This document shows positions 41,613-55,109 of a stretch of DNA of 64,000 nucleotides, piece after piece; the stretch's first letter is position 1, and every line of letters starts with the position of its first letter. The translations under genes and the position numbers were made by a program. The notes under the pieces were generated by a model. The model had not been told where the DNA came from, did not search any database, and was given only the letters and a program-made list of their open reading frames with translations. Origin of the DNA: Marsupella aquatica (taxonomy: Eukaryota; Marchantiophyta); NCBI GenBank assembly GCA_973895155.1, contig OZ316892.1, positions 15,128,001 to 15,192,000 of the forward strand. Direction: 5' to 3'.

Positions 41613-44500
41613 CAGAACAAAACATATATGCTCTCAAAAACTAAATAGTAGCATGACATTCATACTGTCCATTGTGATACTGATCCAATGCACATCTATC
41701 TATTGGATCCAACAGATAAATACGATCCATAACCCTTTCTTTCATGGTTAAGCTAACACTAGGGATGACCATCTCAATATCCATCCATTTCAAATTAGTG
41801 ATATCATATCTGAATTTACTTTTGCTCTTACCAATAAGACGATACCAATTTAACAACAGTTCACAAATGCTACATGGGATGCTACCTGATTGCCCTATGA
41901 GTGGAGTTGGCCTATCGATCAAATCAATTGGTGAGCAACAATTGCCCCATCTACTACCGTACTTCTATCTCATTTGGCCCGATCTATTTGCATATTTCAA
42001 AAAAGAAGGCATAAGCTTTGTTTATCTCACTCAATGGGTAACAACCTCATTAACAACATGCAGCAGCTCCGGTCCTCTCTAATGGCCATTTCACAAAGGA
42101 TGGCATAGGGCAAACTTGATGCGTAAATGATTGTAGGTGGGTCCAAGAGAGAGTGAAGGGAAAGGGCACGGGACCTCGCATGGGACTGACTGACAAGGGG
42201 CAATGGAGGGAAACAACACATGAAACGGGCCAGGACAAATTCAAACTTGTGAAACTCGCGTCAAACTCTACAAAGTGAGTCCCCAAAAAACCAGAACCAC
42301 TTAAAACATTCCCAAATTATTGCCAATGTTAACATATACATGACTCCGCAAAATATGTTGGAAATTTTATGTGAGCCACATGTACCAATCAGATAGTGAC
42401 ATGTGTACTAAATTGCATAATCCGACACAAAGATATCCTAACTTCCTTATATGCCTTCCATTTACATAGTCAAAAATACTAATATCCCTATTGTTCATAA
42501 AAGTTGTCCAACATATAAAGTTGACCCTATGTTCTTACACAAATCTTCTTCAGTCTTTTTTAAAACTCAATTAATGGACCCTATACTTTGTTGCACATGA
42601 TGTGCAATTTTTGCGGAGTGAGACCCCCAAGGGGGCAGGTCCTTCATTGTCCCCATCATTGCTTGATTTTTTGATACATTGAGGTGGGCCTTTTTGTTGT
42701 CATGGAGTAGTTGTGGGCTGCTCTCTATAGTGAACCCCAACCTTAGCTTTTCGTGGGGTAAACTGGCTGGGAGGGGTTGAATTTGTGCGCACATAATTAG
42801 ATTTCTTCTTTGTCCCACTTGCTAGAGGGACATTGGAGGGTCTCTAAAGTGTTCTTGTGATGACCACATCGTCATCATCTGAGATGACCTTGAGGCATAG
42901 GGTGTGAGGCAAGTGGAGCTGGTAGAGCCAATAGAGTAGTGAGCAAAGAGGGTGTGTTGGAGATAGTGGCCAAATGACATGGAGCACCCTTACGGGCGGG
43001 CGGTGGTGGCAAAGCCGCAAACTCACGAGTTGGTTGGGGCAGGATGCTAAGATCCACTGGGGAGACAAGTGGGTCAAAGATCAGAGTGAGAGACTTCCAC
43101 AACACCAATATGTCGTTTGCTGCCTAACAATAGAGGCAGATGACACAGTCAATTCATTGAACCAAAAACTACATTCTAAATTCACGAAACTTCCATACTT
43201 AATTAGAGGAATGGGGGAACATAAATCGGGATGAATATTGTAAACAACCGCAAATTATGTAAGAAAGTGATCTATTTGTAATCTGAATAAACATTAAAAA
43301 ACAACTACGGTGTGAAGCCAAGCCAAGTACCTGCTTCTTAGTTCACAACATTTTGCCTTGACACTTGTAACATTTCGTGCAATCATATTACACACTTAGA
43401 AGTATGACTAAATGAGTAACAATGTACTTTATGTTTCTCATATATTTTGCATGGACTCCACGAATGATTGGTATAGACAAGGGCCTGAAAATATTCCACG
43501 GAATATCATGGCAAAGTGAATTTCAATTCCATCAAAATTCCAGTGCATAACAGAAACACTGAATAGTAGGCACGACATTGTCTTTCAAAACAAACTTTCA
43601 TTCCATCAGCATACATAGTCCTACCACTCCAACATGGAGCGTTCATTCAGGAACCTAACAGTTCAAAGTTGCATGTTTCCACGAAAAAGAAATTCCTCAG
43701 AAATTGACTAAGTATATCCATTGCTACCGCCATCGGTTGCGCCCAGAGTAAACATCTAATGATGAACTGAAAACTTTGACTAGGCCTCACACAATAGACG
43801 ACATTGAGCCCTATTGGCCAGAATCTTCGGCAATAATTTTGTGATCCTCATGTATCCGGTCGGATGAGTCTCGCCTGCTTGATGTAGGTGTGGTGTAAGA
43901 CTATGGCTGGGTTTCGCTTGTAGGTGAGCGTGCGGTCACCATTGATGGGGCATTTTGCACTATTTTAGGGGATTGATCTTGAATATCTGACCCAATTGGA
44001 ATGATACTGCCGTCATCGCTTGAGTGTAAAAGTCGGGGGTGTTCCCACTGTGTAACTCGTGAGGGGTGCGATGTTTGTTGTTGTGTAGGAGTACGTGTTG
44101 GGGTCCATAGATGGGACAAGGTAGAGTACTGTTTGATGCTACAATGTCCAACTCATTCACAGACAATACCCCGCGATGAATCCGAAACACGACATTGCAG
44201 AGGGGCGCATCCTCCACATAATCATGGATCAGTTGGAATTGATCTAGTGGATCCATACAAGCTAAACCAGTTGCAAAGAGGCCCACCAAATTCCGCGCAA
44301 TATTCCAAATAGCGGCCCTTCAAGTTGGCTTCTCGTAACATTTGCGAATCCAATGTAGCATCCAATAACAACAACTCAAATTGTGCATTCCAATACCAAC
44401 AACTCAAAAGTGCCGAGTGGGAAGGTGTTCTCAATGCAAACGCCGTCTCAGGTATCCTTAAAGTGGAAGTCTCGCTAGTATGAAATTGACTAATACTGGT
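41613..44500. other. Intergenic region with unassigned short frames
   Basis: Minus frames at 43960-44434 (for example VFRIHRGVLSVNELDIVAS) have some coding-like composition but no recognised family and no clear splice sites. They may be an old element. Confidence 0.3.
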
Positions 44501-44700
44501 AAATATGCCGGGGAGTGAAACGCAGCGCAGCCCGAGAGGAGCGGATTATAGCCGGCGCGGGTAGGGCGGACTCGGGACGGGTGGCGATTGCAATAGGGAC
44601 ACCCCGGTAGGCCGTTTGGGGACAGGTGGGGCTGTGCAAGGGTCGGCGAGGGGTATGCTGCCCGAAAATGATACGGATTGCCCAAAGCGCTAATCTTAGT
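44500..44700. other. GC- and CpG-rich island
   Basis: A sharply GC-rich 200-base segment (for example ATAGCCGGCGCGGGTAGGGC) lies about 850 bases upstream of the PITP start codon. It does not match rRNA or tRNA that I can recognise. It might be promoter-associated or captured foreign sequence. Confidence 0.4.
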
Positions 44701-44808
44701 GTCATTGCAGCATGGTTACATTCCCCTCCCTCTAAACATCTCCCGGAAGCACCATTAATGTGGATCGATATTTGTAATCCCGCTGAATTAAGTTAGATGG
44801 GAGCGTGC

Positions 44809-44853
44809 ATTAATAAAATTCTCAGAGGTCATTAATAAAATTCTCAGAGGTCT
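44809..44853. repeat. 22-base tandem duplication
   Basis: ATTAATAAAATTCTCAGAGG is present twice head to tail upstream of the PITP gene. Confidence 0.9.
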
Positions 44854-45549
44854 TCGCGCACAATTATGATTGCGCAGGAGTCATGCTGAAAGACCTGCAC
44901 TCACTCACTCACTGCCTACTTCCATACAGTGCGCTGTTTTTGGGATTGGATTGGACTCGGGAGAAGCGTACAGAATTCTATTGTGCAGCATTCGTCTCGT
45001 CCGCTGCGTCGTGAGGATGCCATACTGTCTCCTAGATTCACAACTTTCAGAAAGCACGAACTCTGCATTGCTGTTCGGGATGTGAGTCAAACGAACGACT
45101 CTGAATGAATTTATTACATCTTCTTCTCCAGGACCGTACTCGGTGTATGCCGCTTGTGAGAGCGGAAACTGGAGCGGTGGACTGCGATTTTCCCTCAAAC
45201 ATACCGGCATCATCATTCGGTTGGTTTTTTAAGCGAACAAGGACCCACTGTATTTGATTTTAGTACTGGTTGACAGCTATCTTCGATGGTGGTGGGGAAT
45301 GTTCCATTGTGGAGGAAGCAATAGCTTGGACAGCGTGAAGATCTGGGAAGATCTGGGAAGTAAATTGAACCGATCGAAGGCTTGTTTGGAGGCCTGCGTG
45401 GCTTTGCTTTTTCGTTCGGTTTAGATGGGAGAAAGGGAGCGAGGAGAATTTTAGGGCTCGAGTTCGTGTGCTGCGTGGCGGGCACGCACTTGAGTACGGC
45501 CTGTCGATCGTGGAGGGAAGACGAGTGCAGGCTGTTGAAGGCAGCAGAA

Positions 45550-48500
45550 ATGGTTCAAATAACAGAGTTGTATCCTTTCTCATTACTAGATGTTGCTCAC
45601 CCAGGGTTTTCACGCACCTACGAGCTGGATTATGCCTTGTTAACCAATCTGAACAAGCACTGCTTCTTAGATGACGGAGTGAATTTCCCTGCTTTCTCCT
45701 GCTGAACTTAAGAATGAGATCGTCCGAGGCAAGTAGCGTCACCCACTTGTCTTTTCAATTTATTACGTACTATCTGCTTTCTGTGATCATAGTTGTGACT
45801 ACGGAGCGTCGTGGTCAAGTACTGCTCACGAAAGTGGTTTTGGCGGAAAAACATGAGTCCTGGATTCATGGTAGGGATGGGTTAGCTGTCAGTCGCTTAC
45901 GAATTCTTCAGTTCATATTTCCTTGCCGGCGATCATAGTTCTGACCATGGAGCTACGTCATACATTATCGTTCGGAAGTTGTGTTTGGCCTATAGGATTT
46001 TCCCCAGGTCTTATGATAATGTTAATCATCCCTTGACTAAACTCCTCGATTTGTATTCCGTTACGAGTGATCGTAATTGTGACCGTGATCCTTCATATGA
46101 TTTCAGCGATAGCGATATATACCCAGATTCCTAGTTAGTTGTCGGGAATTCAGGAATTCTACGAGATTCCAGCGATGTGGGAGAATCGCGCTGTCTAGTG
46201 TTGTCTGTCCACTTTTCAACTAAATGAGGTTTTCATTGTCAACGTCCGCCTCTAAAGGTTAAGTTCTGTAAGACGAGTTCTATTCGAGATCTTAAACGTT
46301 TCATGTAGTCTTTTGTTAAGCTACTCTTGCCTTCAGGGGCCCGGGGTGTTTCAGTGATTTAGAAATAGAACTGAGTGGAAAGCTTTTCCCATGCGATGGA
46401 CCTAGATCAACTGACCTTGTGAACTTGAGAGGAAAACCCACGCAGAATTCTTTGAGACAACTATATATTTGCGGACGGTTAGGCGCTAGAGAGGAATGAG
46501 AGATAGCAAGAATGAGCTCTAAACAACTCTATCGAATCCTGGAATTAGTCCTCAGGCGAAAGGCGTTATAATTTTAAATGTTTGCTTGTAAGTCTTACTT
46601 GGTGCCCTAGAAACTACACATGTATGCTAGTTCGGTATTGTCTGTCATACAGTGTGCACTATGCAGAAATCGTGTGCCGCACCCCTTGGGCATTCAAAAG
46701 TCTCACTTTCATCCTGTAGAGGTCAAAAAATTGTCATGCTCGGTTAGACATTTTGTTAAAATTTTAAGTTTGATAATCATACCATCTCGTTGGAGAACCT
46801 TGACTCTTCGTTTCAATGAAAATCCCTGGCTATCTGTAGTCGCGTGGTGATGCCTTTATCAATAGAAGAGGTAAAACATCCGTCACATTGTTGTTTTTGT
46901 TGATTCTTCTGGATTCCATGTCGTAGTAAGTGTTGAGGGTTTTTTCCCGTTGATTTCGCCTGTCGCATGTCCCAAAATAGCTAACATGTAATCATGATAA
47001 TCAACAGTTTACCGCGTATTTTTTATGTATCCAATATCTGAAACTCATTTAACGTTTTTAAAATCCATTAACGGTTTGTTTTGTTAGGTGTATTGCAGTA
47101 TAGGATAGCACAAATGTACATGGTTACGAGAATGCAAGAACAGCAAACTTCTGGCTCTGAAGGTGTTGAAGTGCTAGTGAACGAACCATTTGAAAATGAA
47201 GAGTTCGGGAGGGGACAATACACTTCGAAGATCTATCATTTACAAAGGTACTCTTCAAGTAGGGGTACCTTTTAGTCTGTGAGAGCTAGATAGAAGCCAC
47301 TAAATTGGTTTCTTGCGTGCTTTGCAATCATTTGACCAAGTTTTATAGTACTTCATACGTTTGGAAGTTGTCCGCATCAGGAGTGCATTCCACAAGGAAA
47401 CGTATTGCACTAGTGTATGTGAGGAAACCTTGAAATCCCACATTTTGGGGGTCTTTTTGTAATCCTCAAAACCAGCGGCTATCTTAGCAATTCTTCAATC
47501 AGGACAGAGCATCAGATGAACTGATTGGATTGACTGTAGTACGTCGAACTTTTAGAGAAGATTCAAACATTTCGTTTAACTTGGCTGGGATATTGCAAAC
47601 GGCGTTCTTTCAGTAAAGCTCCATCCTGGCTAACAGCTATTGCTCCAACAAACTCATTACTGATCGAAGAGGAGGCCTGGAACGCCTATCCAAAATGCAA
47701 AACAGGTATTTTCGACCAACGTTATGTTACTTAAACAAACTGCAAATAGTCGTTTGTGATAGTTTGGGCTCACTAGCATGAGAAAAGTGATTCAGTCAGA
47801 TTCTGAGTTCTCTAAAACTGCTTATTTAGAAGGCACCTATTGCTGGATTGTCATTCTGTGAGTTGCAAATGTACAGCTCCTTTCCTTTGGACAGAATGGA
47901 CTTGGAAAATCGATGAAACGTAAGAATCTAACTTCTTGTCTTTGATGTGACGGTTCCCTGGATTCTCCAGTTCTCAAGGTAAGCCTTTTGAATCCATAAA
48001 TTTCCCTTCGCAATTTTTTAATAAATAAAGGAGGTGGTGAATTAAGCTACTGTACCTGCTGGGGACGTCTTATGTTTGAATGCAGGACAAGAAGTTTTGG
48101 AGCAGTTATAGCCTTGAAGCTCCAATCCTCTTACTGATTGCATGTTTTGGGTTGCCTTTGATTGCAGTGCCCATACTTCAACAGATTCAAGCTTACAATA
48201 GAAACTATGCATATAGCTGACAATGGTCAATCAACCAATGTGAGGACCAATCCTTCTGTTTAAAATCTCACCTCTCAAAGCAAGAAAGTACAGAATTGAA
48301 CAAGGGCATAGGAATAACCACTTGAGTCTTAAGAGTGGTGTAGATATCTGGCCCTACTTACACTCATTAACAGCTTGTCAGATGCTGTGGGTCGTATACT
48401 ATTAGTATACCGTCGTAGTCTCAATTCTAAAACTGGTGCTAGTTGTGTTAACTTTGTTCTTTGAGTTTAGTGGTGTTAGATACCTGCTGTTTCTTCTGTA

Positions 48501-50220
48501 ATAGGCATTAGTAGTTATAAATGGCATGTGGTCCTGCTAGCGAAGAACGTACTAATGGTGTCGCTGTCCGTCACGGAATCTCTGGTCCATAAGACTTGTC
48601 ATCGATGTCTGAAGTCTGTTACTAGTTGTGGTGAGATAGAAATACATTCTGTGGATCACAGCTCCTGCGGTTCCACAGGCAAAGCTTCTTATCAGTACTT
48701 CGATCCCTATCAGGAGCATTGTTTATTCAATCTGGATTTTCTTACAATAATCAGGATAAATGTTGCAGAAGCTAGAAATTAATGTGACATTACAATTTGT
48801 TGTTTTGCTCCGTTTGTGGTTTGTCTAACATAGATTTGAATGATGGTTGTTATTCGCAAGTTTTGTGAAAGTATTGTCTGTAGACTGACATGTATTTGGT
48901 GTTTCTTCAGGTACATAATTTACCCAGTAGTAAAGTGAACAATAGAAGGGTGGAAATGATTGATATCGCTTCAAATGTACAAGACTACTGGAGTTATGTG
49001 ATCGGTGGTGATGCGGTCGATCTTGCGACTTTTAAGTCTGAAAAAACTGGTCGAGGACCACTAGTAGTTGGTTGGCAGGTATTTTACGTTAATACTTTAG
49101 TGTCACTTAAGTCCCCCAGCGACATAAGTCCAAATCCAGGATTGCAGTCCTTGCTTATGTTAGATGATCTCGACGAACGCATCTATTGAACATGTACTTT
49201 TTGCCCTTGCAGGAAACCAGTGATCCAGTGATGACTGCTTATAAGCTGGTCACAGTGGATGCACCTTATTGGGGTTTTGGTTATAGATTGGAGCAGCTTG
49301 TACTGGGGGTATGTTTGTCGACATAATTACACAGTTCTGTAACTACATGAATTTCTGGTTCCCGCTAGAATGAATTTCAAAGACTACCTGTGCACTTTCG
49401 ACTTTTGTGTGAAATTATCGTTGTGATTGGAATGTCTGGATCAGACATCACTAGTTCAGTTTCAATACCCATTAAACTTAATTTTGGACCTCGCTCTCTG
49501 AAGGTTTCTTAGTTTTCTACAGTAGTGCGCTTGCAAGTCTTGCTGCACGAGGAACCTCCTGACGTGCTCTCTTTGGTCATTGTGCTGGACGCCATTGATG
49601 TCATGTTTGTTATTTGTGCGTCTTGGTTGTGTGTTTGACAGGGTGAGAGGGCTCTCTTTGTAGAAAGCCACAAGCGATGCTTTGCATGGATAGATGCGTG
49701 GTTTGGACTTACTTTTGAAGATGTGCGAAAGTTAGAATTGCAGATGGATGAAGCATTAAATATGGTGCGTTAATCGCGTTAATCCTGTACTTTGAATTTG
49801 AGAATTTCGGCCATTCGATGTTTGTTGGATCCTGAGATTCAACCAATCGGGTTACCAGGTGTGATTTTGACAATTGTGCAATCTTTGTAACTGGCGGTTT
49901 TCCCTTCAGGTTTGTAGATGCATGCCTTAGGTCACTCAATAATCCTAGCAGAGGGACTAATTGAACGCTGCTTCCATTCTGTGCAGACCATGACTCGGCA
50001 TGGTAGTGTGCAACAAAAGGCAGACAGCTTGAAGACTGAGGACAAAGGAAATGGAGTCACCCCTTTGACCGAAACTGGGCAAAGTGGTGTCCTACAAAAT
50101 TCACCCGTGGATGATAGAGAGCCACAGGTGGACTTACAAAAGAATTACTCGCAAGGGAAATTAGGAAATGATAGCAGAGTTGATGGAAATTTATCAAACT
50201 CCGTTGCAGTGATGATTTAG
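45550..50220 (+). CDS. Class I phosphatidylinositol transfer protein (PITP/StAR-like fold)
   Basis: Ten coding exons join in phase: 45550-45569, 46840-46870, 47099-47247, 47614-47705, 47971-47978, 48168-48239, 48911-49078, 49213-49308, 49642-49764, 49987-50220; product 330 residues. It starts MVQITEFRVVMPLSIEEYR and shows PITP family blocks: SGSEGVEVLVNEPFE, GQYTSKIYHLQ, EEEAWNAYPKCKTVLKCPYF, LTIETMHIADNG, FKSEKTGRGPL, TAYKLVTVDAPYWGFG, RCFAWIDAWFGLTFEDVRKL. These match animal class I PITPs across the lipid-binding cavity and the C-terminal helix, followed by a roughly 75-residue Gln/Ser/Asp tail lacking known motifs. It is expected to exchange phosphatidylinositol and phosphatidylcholine between membranes. 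Exon 5 has only 8 bases; intron 1 has a U12-like donor. The VHNL exon restores GQSTNVHNL, supporting the joins. Confidence 0.93.
45570..46839 (+). other. PITP intron 1 with U12-type donor sequence
   Basis: The donor reads GTATCCTTTCTC, exactly the U12 consensus over its first nine bases. A CCTTGAC branch-like motif (46798-46804) lies about 35 bases before the acceptor TATCTGTAG, further than typical. The exons it joins give MVQITE-F-RVVMPLSIEE, matching PITP N-termini. Confidence 0.5.
47971..47978 (+). other. 8-base microexon of the PITP gene
   Basis: TTCTCAAG is flanked by GGATTCTCCAG and GTAAGCC. With the G left from exon 4 it encodes Val-Leu-Lys, bridging CKT and CPYFNRF; without it the family sequence is incomplete and the phase fails. 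Confidence 0.7.
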
Positions 50221-52261
50221 TCCCTGTTGGAATGGGTCTTAATATATTCTCTTTCTTTGGGCACGTAGATCTTTGGTGTCAGTTTGATCATCAGCGCTGC
50301 GCGATATTGAAATTTGCATTTAATTCATCAAATTACGCGCTGGAATAAGGTGCTGAAGGAAGAGAGATTTAGCTTCGTTAGGGGGTTGGGTGGGTGCACC
50401 AGACGTATTAATTGTCCTTTCTGTTAGAACTTGATGAAGGTCATGAAATGATGCGCCGTGAGAGGTCTTCGAGTCATAGAGAGTTTAGCACTGCACGGGT
50501 CGATACGCACAGCGCTTCGTGCATCTAAACATATGGTGTTTTTTGGTAGTATGCCACTGTAAGATTCACCGCTATGCAAGGTCCTTCAGATTTTTAGGGA
50601 TTTTTCGTTGTCTTTTTAGATTTAATACCTGGCAACTGGCTCAACGGATGAAGACAAAGCTACGTGAAAAATGGTCTTCGCCACATAACGTTTGTTGTTT
50701 CCATCCATGTTGGGAAGCTCAGGGTACTGTAGTTCATCCTTTTTCCTGGGGGTATTTTGGTTTCATCGGGCCGTTTGACTGAGAATTTGATGTAGTAAAT
50801 GTTGGTGAATGGTCGGCAGGTTCTCCGTGAATCCTTGTGATCTGTGGGATGGGATGAATAGTTAGTGGTACCATGTGTATTTGAATGCTCTCCTTTGGTT
50901 TTTGGTCCGCAGGCAGGAGGCTGGTGCAGTCGCAAATGGGGAGATGTCCCTAGAAGCAACCATGTATATGAATGCATGAGTTTGTTCGTATAAAAAACAT
51001 ACTCTCTTAAATCGTCAAAACACTTATCTGGTATGTAGTGATCTAAAGCTTTATTGTGTAAAGATACTAAGTTGCAGGTTTTTAAATTATCCTATTCTGA
51101 CTTCCTGTCTATTCTTTTCGGCCAACAATATCATCAAGGAACCGATTGTGGTATGATTTGCAAATTTGTCAAGGATTAGGCTTCTCGACCCCCCTCCTTT
51201 CAGCTCTCGACCCCCCCCACCTCCCTCCTTTCAGGCAGGCGGTCCCTTCCATCCCCTTCCATCTTCTCTACTGCTTAAAAAGTTAAAGAAATTCCTTGCT
51301 ATGATCAAATGAGGAGTTCTTCGACGTGACTGAACTTAGAGGCAATGCAGGCGTTCTTGGTAGGGTACTTGGTATGTGCATGGCTCTTTCTCAGGCCTCA
51401 GTGGCTTTTTTGAGTCTTACCGGCTGACTGGTAGTTTATGACTCTTGCAGACTAGGTGAGCTCCGACTTGTGTGAGGATTGAGGGGTCAAAGTTATACTG
51501 TCCTGAGACGGACTCGGAAGTGAATTTTGTTTAGCTTCATGTAGAATGGGCTATGGGTGGGGACGTCCTACGGGTTTACTCCATTTCCCTCCATCTGGAT
51601 TGTTGCTTCCACTGAGTTTTTTTATGTTGGTGCTTTTGGATGGAGCGGTAAATATTCTCTATCTACGTGTTACCTGTTAATTATTTTCTCCCTTGAGCTG
51701 ATAGGCTTCGAATCTATCAGTTTCAACTTGCCTACTCAGTTTTGGCGCATTTGCAAACCAGTAGCAAGACTCAGTTTTACTGAATGAGGACAGTTCTACA
51801 TTCCAACAATGGCTAAAAACTTACTCAAAATGTAGTCATTTCCCAAAACATTGATTTGATTTGATTAATGATTTTTCACATGCCCGTGTTTTTGCCTAAT
51901 GTCGGGAAATTTTGCAATGCCACCTGACACCACTTTGGGGTCCTTTCTCATCTTCCTCCAAACTTTCCTCTGTAACAGATCGTGTAATGCAGTGAATAGA
52001 TACTAAAAGTAGTCCTCAATATTATGATTTTTTCCATGGGTAAGAGGTTGCTCTTCCAAGATTGTCTACCATGTGGACAGCCCAGAACTTACTTTCTATT
52101 GCCTCACTCGAGCCAAGCTTTGACTACAGCGAACCTTATACTCTAGAACTCGTATACTCTAGGTGAACTTGTATACTCTATAGGATAACAACCTACCCTG
52201 CTAGGCCAGTAGGCTTCTGATTATCCCGAAGGCATAGCTTTGGATTGACTCGAGTGGGCAC

Positions 52262-52378
52262 CAATTTTTCTTCACAAGCAATTCCTTTCTTCGTAAGCGA
52301 TTTTCTTCACATGCAATTCTTTTCTTCACAAGCAATTTTCCTCACAAGCAATTCCTTCCTTCAAAATGCAATTCAACT
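52262..52378. repeat. CTTCACAAGCAATT minisatellite
   Basis: Five or six degenerate units of 15-20 bases with core TTCTTCACAAGCAATTC/T. Confidence 0.75.
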
Positions 52379-52903
52379 ATTCTCATTGAGCTTTGTGAAT
52401 TCAATTCAAACTCAAGGAACTGAACAACCATTCCTGTCAAAAGCTACAACATTGAACTACCTGTACTTCCATACATTAATCTTTTACAGACAAATTGAAG
52501 AGAAATTAATCTTCTATAAAATTTGCAGTTTTGATAGGTCGGGTGACTTTAAGACTTGCAGTCTTGATAGGTAGGGTGAATGTACCACAAATGGGAATGC
52601 CTCATCAAAATTTGTGAGAAATTTTTGTTGAACATGAGCCTGAGTAATTTTTGTGGATCATGATAGATCAAGTTCTTAGTCATGTTTCCTTTGGGTTAGA
52701 GTTATTATGTATTCTCATATATTCTAATCAAAATCATGTATTGGGTTAAGATTTGATACGCCACTATTATATTCATTAGCAAGATTCAACTAGTGAATGA
52801 ACTTAGGTTCATTGTTACAGGTCATTTAAATCATATCTGTCCATATAAAAGCCTCATTCCCACCCTCACTACTCATTCCTGACATGGTGAATGGTGAGAG
52901 TGC

Positions 52904-52993
52904 TCACCATAAATGGTGGAGCACCTGCTAATAAAAGGTTATGCACCTTCACCATAAATGGTGGAGCACTTGCTAATAAAAGGTTATGCACCT
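52904..52993. repeat. 45-base tandem duplication with internal palindrome
   Basis: TCACCATAAATGGTGGAGCA...AAGGTTATGCACCT occurs at 52904-52948 and 52949-52993. CACCATAAATGGTG is an inverted repeat within each unit. Confidence 0.85.
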
Positions 52994-54111
52994 TTCTGGA
53001 GCTCAAGCCCATTTCTGAAGAGTTCAGATGTTCAGAAACAATACTTAGGACTCATCAATCGAGTCTGGAGATTGGATTAATCAAAGATGTCATTTTTTGA
53101 AGTTTTTGGTGGAAGTTGACATGATTGATTTCTTGACAATGGTTTGGAGAGAAAATTTTGTATTTTGAGCTTGTGGGAGATGTGTTGAGTGTAACAAGGC
53201 ATGCCATAGCTCTTATGAAAAATAGCTGATGTTTGTGGAGCACGTGAGATGAGACAAGTGGGAATTAATACTTCATGTGGTTTGTTGGCAAGCTATGGAG
53301 TTTTAGTTGTTGCCTACAGTAATTTTTGTGGTCATGAGCGACTCAGATGGAGGATTTCCATGGGAAGTTCCTTCTAAAATCCCTGGAAGCTCGTGCAGCC
53401 ATATCAACACTATTGGTCACAAACAAACAAGAATGGTTTGTTATGCAAAAAGTACCAAACAAGCCTATGTGTGTTTGAAACAAGTCAAAGAAAAACCATT
53501 AGACCTTGTAACTGTAAAAACAATGGAAAACCAAAAAATAACATTTCAAATAAACAATGAAAAGTGTGAAAAGGGGGCAAAAGAAAATAACCTTTGTATG
53601 GGTTTTGATTGATATATCAGTGTTTTCCAGTAGATTGTACAAGTTAAGCAATTTTTGGATAACCATGGGTAGAAAGAAACTTTTCAACTATTGTAACTTT
53701 TACCAAGATAACGTAAGAAATCATTTGGTTACTATGGAAAAAGGAACACCAAGGGAACACAAGAAACCCTTTGACTACTATGGGATAAAAGATTACCAAA
53801 GCAATGTAATTAAGAAACCCTTTGGCATATATAGCATTTTGCCTGGACTCTATGGACATAGGAGTACCAAGGGAACGTTGTGCATGCACTTTTACCATGA
53901 ATAATCGACTCATGTTTTCCTCTCATTTCCATATTCAAACCTATTCCAATATGCGACCGGGTATGCAACTCTTCATGTGCTCTAACTGAGTTGTTGAATA
54001 ACATCAAACTCACGTAACCAAGGGGTCCTCAAACTAATTGAATAGATCAGAATGTTTCTGATTTTATTTTATGATTGATGCTTTAACCCACAAGAGAAAG
54101 AGTCATAACAC

Positions 54112-54209
54112 TTTCTAAACCAATAGACCAGCTGACAATGGAGATGCAGAACTTGGACGCTTTCTCCACCAATAGACCAGCTGACACTGCAGATGCACAA
54201 TTGGACACG
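54112..54209. repeat. 49-base tandem duplication
   Basis: TTTCTAAACCAATAGACCAG...GATGCAGAACTTGGAC (54112-54160) is repeated at 54161-54209 with several substitutions. Confidence 0.8.
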
Positions 54210-55109
54210 TTCAGATACAATGATCTTTTCGATTTTCTCATTGTAATACAGAAGTAACAAGGGAGGTAACAAGGTGGAAGCTCTTGTCATTTTTTTCTAG
54301 GACAACTGTGACTTGTGGACCAAATAATTTTTGGCTCAAAAAATGTATTACCCCCAAAACCTTTTGACATTTTGGAGGTCAGAGGAGAAGCTTCCTTACC
54401 GGCTAGTGTTTAATTACTCCTTATTTTGGAGGTCTTATGCAAACATTCATTGAGGTTTTTAGTTTTTTGGGGTTTGGTTTCAAGGGGGTTTTAAGGTTTT
54501 TTTGTTTGGGTGCACACAAATTGTTTGCACTTGTGTGATTGTTGGCCACCATGTGTCCTTTGCCCACTCTAGTTCTCGGATATCTTGTGTGACAAGTAGC
54601 TTTGTAGCTCTGGCTGACGTGATTTTACCCAGTGCTGACCCAAGTTTTTGACCAAAACCCTCTTGGTCCTAGTCTTGATTTCCTTGCAGCAACCATTGCT
54701 CTGGTGTCACCTTTCTTGTGCATACCCCTTGTTGGGAGCTGGATTCTTTGCGCTGGCCTTCCTCTTTGCCAATGTTTGTATGCACAAGCATTGTCTTGGC
54801 CGTACATACCTTTTCTACACCCCATATATTTTGTGTTTATACAAGAGTTTTCCTAACCCCGTCTAGGGTCCTTTATAATCCCATTTTGTCTTCCTCTCCT
54901 TTTTTGCCAAAGTAGTCCATCGACCACATAATTTTAGTTTGCCAATTTTGCGTGCATGTTACCACTTGAGTTAAATACTTTGTGAGATAAGATTTTGACT
55001 TCCAATGTAGGGAACTTGTTTTCTTTTCCAAAGATTAGTTCAAATCCTTGATAGACAAGATTCAATCCCTAAAGCAGAGTCAAGGGGGATTTGGTTAGAC
55101 AGTTACTCT

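Larger units (their letters stand above)
50221..55105. other. Intergenic region 3' of the PITP gene
   Basis: The first few hundred bases are probably PITP 3' untranslated sequence. The rest holds AT-rich spacer, local minisatellites (listed) and no recognisable gene. Confidence 0.4.

Noticed and set aside
44500-44780. rRNA fragment (a CCCGCTGAATTAAG stretch resembles the 26S 5' end)
   Set aside because: Only about 14 bases agree; the flanks do not match conserved rRNA.
45382-45705. 107-codon plus-strand frame over the PITP start
   Set aside because: Only its internal MVQITE part is used; beyond the GTATCCTTT donor it is intron, and the upstream part is leader.
48528-48782. 84-codon frame with several Cys (TCHRCLKSVTSCGEIEIH)
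   Set aside because: Falls wholly inside a PITP intron (48240-48910); exons on both sides join perfectly without it.
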